Below, one piece after another: positions 6,981 through 14,330 of a DNA stretch of 15,458 nt. The notes under the pieces are model-generated. The model saw nothing but the letters and a program-made list of their open reading frames with translations. It did no database searches and was not told where the DNA came from. Origin of the DNA: Hyphomicrobiaceae bacterium (GTDB taxonomy: Bacteria > Pseudomonadota > Alphaproteobacteria > Rhizobiales > Hyphomicrobiaceae); the NCBI GenBank assembly GCA_020442225.1, contig JAGRKR010000102.1, forward strand, positions 1 to 15,458, read 5' to 3'. Position numbers and translations under genes: made by a program. Position 1 is the first letter of the stretch. Each line of letters opens with the position of its first letter.

Positions 6981-7871
6981 ATGACACCAGCACAGGCCCG
7001 GGCGTTCCAAGCGGTAGCCCTCGAGGGCAGCTTCACCAAGGCCGCGCTCAGCCTGGGCGTCAGCCAGCCGACGATCACCACCCAGGTGAAGCAGGTCGAA
7101 ACGCTCTTCAATGTCGAGCTCTTCCATCGCACCAAGCGTGGCGTCCAGCTGACGCCGACCGGCGCCGAGCTGCTCTCCATCGTGCGACGCATGTTCGGCA
7201 GCTACGGCGAAGCCGTGGATTTTCTGCAGGAGGTCGGCGGATTGCGACGCGGTCATCTGCGGGTCGGATCGTACGGCCCCTACGACGTCATGCGGATGCT
7301 CGCGCATTTTTCACAGCGCTATCCGGGCGTTCGGGTCTCCGTAAGTTTCGCCAACTCGCGCGACCTCACCAGCAAGCTCAAGGACTACGAGATCGACGTG
7401 GCCGTGCTCGGCCGGACCGAGCCACAACCCGAGTTCCGTCTCATCCCGTTCTCCACGCCGTCGCTCATCATCATCGCGCCGAATGTGCCGCCGTGGAGCA
7501 CTGCGACGGCGATCCGTCCCGCCCAGCTCAAGGATCTGCCTCTCGTCATGCGCGAGCGCGGTTCGGCCGCGCGTCAGGCCTTCGAGGGGCTGCTGCTGCG
7601 CGCCGGCATTTTCAGGAGCGAATTCACGGAGCTCGGCAGTCGGGAAGGCGTCGTCAGCGCTGTCGCTGCCGGCATGGGCGTATCGGCCATCTTCGACGAA
7701 GGGCTCTTGCCCGAAAGCAAGGTCGTGAGGCTGGCCATCGAGGGGCGTCGGATAACTTCACCCATCGAGGTGGCCTGCCTCAGGGAACGGCAGAACCGGT
7801 CAATCATCCGCGTTTTTCTCGAGACAGTCCGGGAATTGCTGGCCGCGGATAAGGCTTTGCAGCGGCGTTGA
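6981..7871 (+). CDS. LysR-type transcriptional regulator
   Basis: This is a 296-residue DNA-binding regulator. The winged helix-turn-helix occupies roughly residues 1-62, with the classic signature from AFQAVALEGSFTKAA through GVSQPTITTQVKQVE to LFHRTKRGVQLTPTG. The effector-binding periplasmic-protein-like domain runs from about residue 92 (GHLRVGSYGP) to 290. The length is normal for the family. It is transcribed divergently from the oxidative operon and in the same direction as the transporter genes, so it probably controls both in response to the imported compound or a metabolite (inference from layout). The ribosome-binding site is weak (GAGCAGAG). Confidence 0.96.
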   Translation: MTPAQARAFQAVALEGSFTKAALSLGVSQPTITTQVKQVETLFNVELFHRTKRGVQLTPTGAELLSIVRRMFGSYGEAVDFLQEVGGLRRGHLRVGSYGPYDVMRMLAHFSQRYPGVRVSVSFANSRDLTSKLKDYEIDVAVLGRTEPQPEFRLIPFSTPSLIIIAPNVPPWSTATAIRPAQLKDLPLVMRERGSAARQAFEGLLLRAGIFRSEFTELGSREGVVSAVAAGMGVSAIFDEGLLPESKVVRLAIEGRRITSPIEVACLRERQNRSIIRVFLETVRELLAADKALQRR

Positions 7872-8101
7872 CGATGCGGCCGTCATAGGCCCAGTACATG
7901 CAGTGTATTGATATTATGTATTTGCCGATCTGCGCTGGACGCTCGTCTAATGCCTAGGAAGCGCCAGTCTGACGCCTTCGACGAAATACGAGCCACCACT
8001 CACGAGCCTTCAGCGATCCGATTTCGGCGCGACGTTGACAGATGCACTAGGTCCTGCGGCCCCGGCATCGTCCCGGCTGCACGAATGAGTGGAGAGTTGC
8101 G
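7872..8101 (+). promoter_or_regulatory. Control region upstream of the TAXI-TRAP genes
   Basis: This 230-bp gap has no convincing open frame. Its 5' part is AT-rich and holds an inverted repeat TACAT (7895-7899) / ATGTA (7916-7920), with a second smaller one TACA/TGTA at 7895-7907. This is a plausible operator for the adjacent LysR protein. A TTGACA at 8035-8040 has no acceptable -10 partner. GGAGAG at 8091-8096 is the ribosome-binding site of the TAXI gene. Confidence 0.35.
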
Positions 8102-9118
8102 ATGCCCGTCGATCGTCAGATCCGTTTACGACCCCGCTATCTCGCCACCTTGCTCGCGGGCGCTCTTGGCGCCAGCATCGTCACCACGGCAGCCTTCGCC
8201 CGCAACTTGACGGTTGTCGGCGGGTCCACGGGCGGCGCCTATTATCAGGTCGCCGCCGCCTTCGCCGAAATCATCAAGTCCGAAATTCCCGGTCTCACCG
8301 TTACCGTCATTCCCGGCGGCGGCTGGGCGAGCCTCGAGCGGCTGACGCCGGAGTCCAAGCTGGCTGACGTGGCGGTCGTGGAGAACGTGCTGACGACGCT
8401 CGCGGTAAAGGGTGAGGGGCCGACCAAGAAGAAGTACGACTTCCGCATGATCGCCGCCGTGCGCGGTCCGAGCATCGCGCAGGCCGCCATCGTCGCCAAG
8501 CTCGGCATCAAGTCGTTCGACGACATTCGCACGCGCAAGTACCCGATCCGCATCGCCACGTTCGAGCGGGCCCAACTCGTAACTCCTATGGCGCTCGATA
8601 TCCTCGCCGCCTACGGGCTGACCGAGAAGTTGATCACCTCGTGGGGCGGCAAGATCATCTACGGCTCCATGGGGCAGGGTATGCAGATGATCATGGACGG
8701 GCGCGCCGACATGTGGATCACGGGCGGCTCGGTCTTCCCACACCCGCGCTTTATTGAGCTCGGCACCAAGGAAGCGTTCCGGCTTCTGCCGATCAGCAAG
8801 GACGTGGCGACGAAGGTTGCCGCGAAATATGGCGCCGACATCGAGCAGGTGCCAGCCGGCGCCTATAAGAGCGCAAACGGCGAATATGAGACCTACTACA
8901 CGCCTAAGCTCATCCTCGGCCTGGCGGTTCGCAAGGATCTCCCCGACGAACTCGTCTACAAGATGACTGCGGCGCTGGCCAAGCACAAGGAGCGCTTCTG
9001 GGCCGTTCACAAGCAGCACCGCTTCTACAAGCCAGAGGTCGCCTGGCAGAACATCGGATCTGCAAAGCTCCATCCCGGTGCAGAGAAGTGGTACCGCGAG
9101 AAAGGCTACATCAAATAG
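8102..9118 (+). CDS. TAXI-family TRAP transporter solute-binding protein
   Basis: This 338-residue periplasmic binding protein captures the substrate for the TRAP permease encoded next to it. Residues 1-33 form a signal peptide: basic start (RQIRLRPR), hydrophobic core, and likely cleavage after Ala33 in AFA|RN. The mature protein begins with the TAXI hallmark GGSTGGAYYQVAAAFAEII (40-58), followed by the IPGGGW region, and has typical length. The start is fixed by GGAGAG five bases upstream. Known family substrates include glutamate, glutarate-like and other organic acids, but the specificity here cannot be read. It is followed by the permease after 103 bp that contain a stem-loop. Confidence 0.95.
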   Translation: MPVDRQIRLRPRYLATLLAGALGASIVTTAAFARNLTVVGGSTGGAYYQVAAAFAEIIKSEIPGLTVTVIPGGGWASLERLTPESKLADVAVVENVLTTLAVKGEGPTKKKYDFRMIAAVRGPSIAQAAIVAKLGIKSFDDIRTRKYPIRIATFERAQLVTPMALDILAAYGLTEKLITSWGGKIIYGSMGQGMQMIMDGRADMWITGGSVFPHPRFIELGTKEAFRLLPISKDVATKVAAKYGADIEQVPAGAYKSANGEYETYYTPKLILGLAVRKDLPDELVYKMTAALAKHKERFWAVHKQHRFYKPEVAWQNIGSAKLHPGAEKWYREKGYIK

Positions 9119-9141
9119 ATCGCCGGGAACGGGTGGCGGTG

Positions 9142-9185
9142 GAGCAACGGCGTCGCTGTGCACCGCGCGGCGATGCGCGTTGCTC
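9142..9185 (+). ncRNA. Intergenic mRNA stem-loop between TAXI binding protein and TRAP permease
   Basis: GAGCAACG (9142-9149) pairs perfectly with CGTTGCTC (9178-9185). The stem continues inward through g9150-c9176 (g9177 bulged) and 9151-9156 with 9170-9175, including one G-U pair. This gives 15 pairs and a 13-base loop. There is no T-tract after it, so it is not a standard intrinsic terminator. A role in protecting the upstream binding-protein message from 3' decay is plausible, since transporters often need more binding protein than permease. Confidence 0.5.
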
Positions 9186-9221
9186 TGAACCTGGCGAGGC
9201 TACAGAAGGGGCTGGGTCTTG

Positions 9222-11120
9222 ATGAGCGACCGGCTGGCAGCTCTGACGGTGCGCGGCATGGCGATCGTGCTGGCCGTGTTCCATTTGTATACGGGCTACT
9301 TCGGCGCCTTTTATCCCTACGTCCAGCGCGCCATTCCCGTGACGCTCAGTGTCGTCATCATTCTGCTCACGATCCCTGCCATCAAGTCCAGCGTGAGCAA
9401 GGACGGCAAGCGCCATGTCGATGTGGTGAGCATCCTGCTGGCCCTTGCGGCGATCCCGGCGTTTGGTTTCATCGCTCTATACTCGGAGTACCTCACGACA
9501 CGCTGGCCCTTGACGCCGACCTTCGCACCGACACCCCTCGAGATTGCGCTCGGCGTCACCGCTGGCGTCGTTTTGCTCGAAGCCTGCCGGCGGGTCATGG
9601 GCCCCGTCCTCGTGATCATTGCGGTCCTGGCGATCCTCTACGCGACGCTCGGCAATCTCATTCCCTGGCGCACCGTGGCGCATCGTGGGTTCACCGCCCT
9701 CCAGGTCCTCGACCATATGTATCTGACGCAGGAGGGCCTGTGGGGATCGGCGCTAGGCATCGCCGCAACCTATATCGCGCTCTTCGTGATCTTTGGCGCA
9801 TTCGCTGAAAAGGCTGGCACGTCGGGGGCGCTCGTCGATCTCACGACAGCGATCGCCGGTCATCTCAAGGGCGGTCCCGCCAAGGTGGCGACGGTATCGT
9901 CCGGCCTTGTCGGCTCCGTCACCGGCTCGACCGTGGCGAACGTCTATACGACCGGGCAATTCACGATCCCGCTGATGATCCGCATGGGCTACCGGCGCCC
10001 GATGGCCGGGGCGGTCGAAGCTCTCGCCTCGAATGGCGGCCAGATCATGCCGCCCGTCATGGGCGCGGCGGCCTTCATTCTCGCGGCGTATGCCAGCGTC
10101 CCCTATACGCAGGTCGCCCTCGCCAGCCTCATCCCGGCGATAATCTACTATGCGGGTCTGTACTGGTACATCCACCTGGAGGCGGAGAAGCACGGCCTGT
10201 CCGGGCTCCCCCTCGCCGAGAAGCCATCGGTCTTGTCGGTGCTGCGGCGTAGCGGTCACCTGCTGTTGCCGCTCGTCCTGCTCATCGGCCTGTTCACCTA
10301 TGGCTTGTCCCCGACCAGATCGGCCTTCATCGCGATCATGTCAACCGTCGTGGTGAGCTGGGTGCGCGCCGACACGCGCATGGGACCGCGAGAGATCCTT
10401 GCTGCCCTGGAGCGGGGTGGACGCGAGGCGACGATGATCCTGGTGATCTGCGCCACGATCGGGTTCGTGATCGGTGCATTTACACTGACGGGCCTCGGCC
10501 TCAACATCTCGAGCGCGCTGCTGTCGCTGTCGGGCGGCAACTTCGTCCTGCTTCTGCTGCTCGTCGGTATCGCCTGCCTGGTGCTCGGCACGGGCATGAA
10601 CACTGTGGCGGCGTTTCTCCTGGTATCCGTCGTTGCCGTGCCGACCTTGCGTGAGCAAGGCGTCGATATCCTCGTCGCCAATATGTTCGTGTTCTATGCC
10701 GCGCTGCTGTCGCATATCACACCGCCCGTCTGTTTGGCGATTTTTGCGGCGGCGAGCATCGCCAACACCAGCTCCTGGGAAACGGCGTTCGAGGGATTGC
10801 GCATGGGCGTCATCGCCTATCTGCTGCCGTTCCTCATCGTCTTCTACCCAAGCCTGCTCTTGAAGGCCACGCCGCTCGCCACCGCCATCGACGTCGCCAC
10901 CGTCGTGGTCGGCATGATGTCCATCACGGTCGCTATCCAGGGCTGGCTGTGTGGAAGGCTGGGCCTCATTGAACGCCTGTGGGCGGTGATCGCGGGCGTC
11001 CTCCTGATGTGGCCGACTGTGCCTTCGACCATGACCGGTGGCGCCATGGCCATGGCGTTGTTCGTGTGGACCTGGTTGCGCCAGACCCGCAACCGCCCCG
11101 TGGTCGAGGACAGCGCCTAG
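9222..11120 (+). CDS. TRAP transporter permease, fused 4TM/12TM (DctQ-DctM) subunits, TAXI-associated
   Basis: This 632-residue inner-membrane permease imports the ligand of the TAXI protein using an ion gradient. The N-terminal third (to about residue 200) corresponds to the small DctQ-type part. The rest is the large DctM-type part with its conserved core GSVTGSTVANVYTTGQFTIP (231-250) and ASNGGQIMPPVMGAAAF (269-285). Many long hydrophobic helices are visible throughout (for example 38-53, 70-87, 127-142). A fused single-chain permease is the norm for TAXI systems. I prefer ATG 9222 over the adjacent TTG 9219; GAAGGGG lies about ten bases upstream. The gene ends 61 bp from the convergent Pht5-like gene, with no clear terminator between them. 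Confidence 0.95.
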   Translation: MSDRLAALTVRGMAIVLAVFHLYTGYFGAFYPYVQRAIPVTLSVVIILLTIPAIKSSVSKDGKRHVDVVSILLALAAIPAFGFIALYSEYLTTRWPLTPTFAPTPLEIALGVTAGVVLLEACRRVMGPVLVIIAVLAILYATLGNLIPWRTVAHRGFTALQVLDHMYLTQEGLWGSALGIAATYIALFVIFGAFAEKAGTSGALVDLTTAIAGHLKGGPAKVATVSSGLVGSVTGSTVANVYTTGQFTIPLMIRMGYRRPMAGAVEALASNGGQIMPPVMGAAAFILAAYASVPYTQVALASLIPAIIYYAGLYWYIHLEAEKHGLSGLPLAEKPSVLSVLRRSGHLLLPLVLLIGLFTYGLSPTRSAFIAIMSTVVVSWVRADTRMGPREILAALERGGREATMILVICATIGFVIGAFTLTGLGLNISSALLSLSGGNFVLLLLLVGIACLVLGTGMNTVAAFLLVSVVAVPTLREQGVDILVANMFVFYAALLSHITPPVCLAIFAAASIANTSSWETAFEGLRMGVIAYLLPFLIVFYPSLLLKATPLATAIDVATVVVGMMSITVAIQGWLCGRLGLIERLWAVIAGVLLMWPTVPSTMTGGAMAMALFVWTWLRQTRNRPVVEDSA

Positions 11121-11181
11121 CTACGCCCTTGCTGCCCCTGGTCGTTCGTTTACGCAAGCGCGCAGACACGCGGCGCGATGC

Positions 11182-12171
11182 TCAGGCGACAAGCTCGAGC
11201 GTAGAGGCTTCGAAGAGTTCCTCTGGCGCAACGCGCCGCTGCGTCAGGCAGTCTTCCTGCGAGTAGCGCGTCATCGTGGCGATTTCCTCACGGTTGCGCG
11301 CAAAACCGTAGGACCAGAAGTCTTCGCCCATCAGGCGTCGTACGTCGTCGAGTACCGCCATCGGCCACGGCAGCGTCAGTCGAAACGCATTGACCAAGCC
11401 GATCTCGGCGATTGCCAGATTGCGCGCGGCGACACAGGCGCGGAACAGCTTGGCCGACAGATCCGGATAGGCGGCCGCCACGTCGTTGCGGATCGCCAGG
11501 CAGTGCATGATCGGAAAGAAGCCGGTCTGGCGGTGGTAGTCCGCCTCGACGCGACGGTAGTCCGGGAAGAGGCGCGCCACGGGCTTGGCCGGATCGTCGA
11601 CGCATGTTGGCACGCGGGTCGAGATTACCGCGTCGAGGTCGCCGCGCGCCAGCATGCTGTCGAGTGTTTCGCCCGCCGGAACCGGTGTCACCGAAATGTG
11701 GCGTGGTAAGTCCAGGCTCAGCCGCTCGCCGAGGCCTGGCGTGACGACACCGCCCGTGTGCCAGCTCGCATCGGCGACGCCTATACCGTGGAAATCCCGC
11801 AGGATGCCGCGCATCCAGAGGATGGCGGTCTGCTGATACTCCGGCACCCCGATGCGCTTTCCCTTGAGGTCTTCCGGTCGCGTAATGCCCCGGTCCGTGC
11901 GCACAAAGACACCCGAGTGGCGAAACGCGCGAGAGAGAAACACTGGTATCGCCGTGTAATGGGCGCGCCCTTGCGCGGTCATCAGCATGTGGCTCGACAT
12001 CGACATTTCCGTGAGCTCGTAGGTCGCCTCGCGGACCGCGCGACGAAAAATCTCCTCGGGCTCCCCCGGAACCGGATTGAGATGAACGCCCTCGATGGAG
12101 ACGCGTCCATCGAACAGCGGGCGTGTGCGATCGGTGAGGACACAGGCGATGTTCAGCGAGATGTCGGACAT
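11182..12171 (-). CDS. 4,5-dihydroxyphthalate decarboxylase (Pht5)-like / NMT1-THI5-like protein
   Basis: This 329-residue protein resembles Pht5, the decarboxylase of bacterial phthalate breakdown (about 330 residues). Family-like stretches are DRTRPLFDGRV (14-24), the TEMSMSSHML region (54-63), FLSRAFRHS (78-86) and GKRIGVPEYQQTA (104-116). The same fold is shared with periplasmic binding proteins of ABC importers, and databases use both names. Against a binding protein: it has no signal peptide, and no ABC permease or ATPase gene is nearby. The start is chosen at MSDISLN, preceded by GCAGGG; the longer frame adds 53 residues that overlap the upstream gene. It is the last gene of a probable three-gene minus-strand operon, 56 bp after the small unknown gene. 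The actual reaction is uncertain. Confidence 0.85.
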   Translation of the reverse strand: MSDISLNIACVLTDRTRPLFDGRVSIEGVHLNPVPGEPEEIFRRAVREATYELTEMSMSSHMLMTAQGRAHYTAIPVFLSRAFRHSGVFVRTDRGITRPEDLKGKRIGVPEYQQTAILWMRGILRDFHGIGVADASWHTGGVVTPGLGERLSLDLPRHISVTPVPAGETLDSMLARGDLDAVISTRVPTCVDDPAKPVARLFPDYRRVEADYHRQTGFFPIMHCLAIRNDVAAAYPDLSAKLFRACVAARNLAIAEIGLVNAFRLTLPWPMAVLDDVRRLMGEDFWSYGFARNREEIATMTRYSQEDCLTQRRVAPEELFEASTLELVA

Positions 12172-12227
12172 GTGAGACCCTGCCATGGCGCTTCGGGGCA
12201 CGTTGACGGTGATCGCGAGGGGCTGTC

Positions 12228-12530
12228 TCAGGCGCTGTGAGCCGCGATGTACTGCCGGCAGGCTTCGGTCAGCCGTGCCTCCGGCGTGCCGCCCGCAGTG
12301 TCCGACCGGGTGCCGTAGAGTTGCCACCACTGCATGATAGCGATCAGGGGGTTGAGCGCGGTGAAATCTTCCTCGTCGCGCTTCGTCGCCGCGACGCTGA
12401 TCGCCCGAGCCACAAGGGCCTGTTGATCGGCCGTGAGATCGAACTCGATCTCACCCATGAAATCGTCATCCATGTCCATGACGCTCGACTCCCAGTTTCG
12501 AATAATGCCTTGGCCAATTTCATTCGACAT
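12228..12530 (-). CDS. Small conserved-looking hypothetical protein (100 aa)
   Basis: I do not recognise this protein. It is 100 residues long, acidic in the first third (MDMDDDF, EIEFD), then mostly helical in appearance, with an IMQWWQLYGT stretch around 65-74. It has no signal peptide, cysteine motif or membrane segment. It sits between the CoxG-like gene (51 bp upstream) and the Pht5-like gene (56 bp downstream) on the same strand, so it is very likely cotranscribed. The start could also be Met18 (12479) or Met20 (12473). Met18 has GGGAG about ten bases upstream, better than anything before the first ATG. A small partner or accessory protein of the Pht5-like protein is a guess from position only. 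Confidence 0.7.
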   Translation of the reverse strand: MSNEIGQGIIRNWESSVMDMDDDFMGEIEFDLTADQQALVARAISVAATKRDEEDFTALNPLIAIMQWWQLYGTRSDTAGGTPEARLTEACRQYIAAHSA

Positions 12531-12581
12531 CGCGGCAAGTGTTCTTCAGTAGCGCAACCGAGCGGCCATCGGCGGGAGAAA

Positions 12582-13205
12582 TTAACGGCTGCCGCCCCGG
12601 ACGAACAGCCCGCGCAGTCTGCTGAGGAATACACGCCACACCAACGAGAGCCCACTCAATGGCTGAGATGGGACCGACTGGGACGCACTGACGGCACGCT
12701 CCGCCTGCTCGCCATGTTCGGCGTCGCTTTGAAGGCGTGAACCGCTGCCCGAAGACGAGCGAATTTTCTTGGAGAGACACTCGGAAAACTGACCGACGAG
12801 TTCCTCGGCAACATCCTTGATCACCCCTTGCGCGCGGCCATACTGGGCGACCGTTCCCGAAAGCTGCAATTCAGTGACCATCTGCACCTGCGTATTGCCA
12901 TCTCGTGGTGCCAAGCTAAAGACGACTTTTGCGTTCGCACCGCCTCTGCCCCTCTGGTCAGTCCCACGTGCATCCAGTTTGGCCAGCCTGTTCGCAGTGT
13001 CGACCTCTATCAGTTTTGCTATTCCCTGAAACGCGAGCACGACAGGGCCGAGTTTGAGCGACACCTTGCCCTTGTAAGTGTTGTCGGGAAGCGACTCGAT
13101 GAGTTCCGCGCCGGGCATGCAAGGAACGATCGACGGTACATCGAGCAACATTGGCCAAGCCTGCTCGATCGGCAACTCGACTGTAAAAGTATTCTGGATT
13201 CTCAT
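12582..13205 (-). CDS. CoxG-like SRPBCC family protein
   Basis: This 207-residue protein is related to CoxG, which helps mature and membrane-anchor the CO dehydrogenase-type molybdenum enzyme in the cox system. The SRPBCC domain spans residues 1-150, with family features VPSIVPCMPGAELIE (24-38), YKGKVSLKLGPV (44-55) and a C-terminal helix DVAEELVGQF (131-140). A low-complexity linker rich in Ser and Gly (149-182) leads to a short amphipathic or hydrophobic tail LSGLSLVWRVFLSRLRGLF (183-201), which could attach to the membrane. I favour ATG 13205 because GGAAGG lies nine bases upstream; ATG 13211 would leave only three. It is separated from the molybdenum hydroxylase genes by about 5.7 kb of other genes. 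It is the first gene of its operon. Confidence 0.88.
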   Translation of the reverse strand: MRIQNTFTVELPIEQAWPMLLDVPSIVPCMPGAELIESLPDNTYKGKVSLKLGPVVLAFQGIAKLIEVDTANRLAKLDARGTDQRGRGGANAKVVFSLAPRDGNTQVQMVTELQLSGTVAQYGRAQGVIKDVAEELVGQFSECLSKKIRSSSGSGSRLQSDAEHGEQAERAVSASQSVPSQPLSGLSLVWRVFLSRLRGLFVRGGSR

Positions 13206-13232
13206 CGCCATTGGCCTTCCGCGCAGACTACT

Positions 13233-13267
13233 TGGTCATCCTGGTCAATAGGATGCGATCAGCATCC
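13233..13267 (-). promoter_or_regulatory. Candidate operator upstream of the CoxG-like operon
   Basis: A perfect inverted repeat GGATGC (13251-13256) / GCATCC (13262-13267) with a five-base spacer lies about 46 bases upstream of the CoxG-like start. Next to it is a direct repeat TGGTCA at 13233-13238 and 13242-13247. On the minus strand the second copy reads TTGACC, a -35-like hexamer, but no good -10 follows at 17 bases. Confidence 0.35.
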
Positions 13268-14330
13268 GCAAGAGCAAGACTCGAGCTTTCCCTTCGGTCC
13301 GAGCAGGCGCAACCTCTCGACAGAACTGAGTATGCGCAGCCCGACGTGAGATCTTGGGAACACAAAAACTCTAGCGCCTCCCACCGTGCGGCCGCTGGAC
13401 CTTTGCGCCCTCTCGGATGTGAGAAAAGCTCTTGAAAGCAGGGCAGCTCTCCGAACTTTGCGGTTGGCGCGATCTCGCCCCGCAACGGCGATGCCTTCCC
13501 TGGCGTTCGGAGCAAGAGCGGACTTTGACCAGCCCCCACCGAGTGGTCCAGTTCGAATGCTAGTTCATAGGCTATCTCTCCGCCAGACCGAGCGTTGCCC
13601 AATGGCAGCTTGTTGGTCTCTTGCCCAAATCAGAACAACAAGGCCCTCGAGGCCATCAGCCGACGCGGTCGTCCAAGCGCCGCTTGGCTTGGTAGGTTGA
13701 ATCGCGCGCCCTTCTCGTATGATCACCTTGCTTCGAGCTCGATTGCAACACAGGTGTTGAGCACCTGCGCAGGCTCTGCTGGAGGGCGAGGGCTGCCGAT
13801 CCCGACCGAGTTCGTTTGGCATGCCCCTGCCCAGCTGCGGACATGACTATGCGCGGCAGGGCGAGGGCGAACGATAGACCGCTCGACAGCCACTTGTGTA
13901 AGGGTGTGACTCTGTGCGGTGCGACGTTCGCTGTACTGCACGAGTCCGTAGATGGCCCGAGGCTGCTTGTCGTGCACAGATCAATGGCCGACGCGACCGA
14001 GGGTCTTGCGGACATTGCCTCGGGCAAAGGCGCCTGAGGTAGCCGCACCCTTGCGAGGCAGCGCGCCTTGCTCGCGCTTATCCCCCTGTCGCGAACCGGA
14101 ACCCATGAAGAGCCACCAGAGCGGCGGCTGTGCCCGCGGGAGTCACGGCCGCAAGCTGGAGGCGTCGGCGCGTTGGTGACATATCGGGGCGTGCACTCGA
14201 TTGTCTGACCATGACGAGCGACACGCCGATGAACGCGCCACCTGAGCTGCGGCCAGTGACGGCATCGTGGGCGCTGCCGGTGGTGGGCGCGACGAGATTC
14301 GGGCTCCAGGCCTTGCGAGAACTGACAAGC
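13268..14330. other. About 1.06 kb without a supportable gene
   Basis: Open frames here are short, lie on both strands, overlap one another, and give Arg/Ser/Pro/Cys-rich translations that I do not recognise. Two inverted repeats stand out: CAGGTG/CACCTG (13751-13756 and 13762-13767, five-base spacer) and CCCTGCC/GGCAGGG (13825-13831 and 13855-13861). No tRNA, insertion-sequence end or CRISPR repeat was seen. The strong codon-position bias of the left part of the window is lost, which suits old decayed sequence or a long spacer. Confidence 0.6.

Noticed and set aside
6956..7852. 298-codon plus-strand frame overlapping the LysR gene
   Set aside because: It is the wrong frame of the LysR gene. 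Its translation is Arg/Ala/His-rich with no motif, while the correct frame has the full helix-turn-helix.
8035..8040. TTGACA as a -35 box for the TAXI gene
   Set aside because: The bases 16-18 positions downstream are GC-only and do not resemble a -10 box.
8126..9163. 345-codon minus-strand open frame
   Set aside because: Antisense to the TAXI gene, which has a signal peptide, a ribosome-binding site and family motifs.
11121..11181. Possible bidirectional terminator between the convergent permease and Pht5-like genes
   Set aside because: Only a four-pair CGCG/CGCG stem (11159-11172) is present, with no T-tract on either strand.
13540..13580. GTTCGAAT-like sequence suggesting a tRNA T-loop
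   Set aside because: The flanking five-base stems do not pair and no acceptor or anticodon arm can be built around it.
13228..13602. 124-codon minus-strand open frame just upstream of the CoxG-like gene
   Set aside because: The translation is unrecognised and rich in Ser, Arg and Cys. It covers the likely promoter region, and the start lacks a ribosome-binding site.
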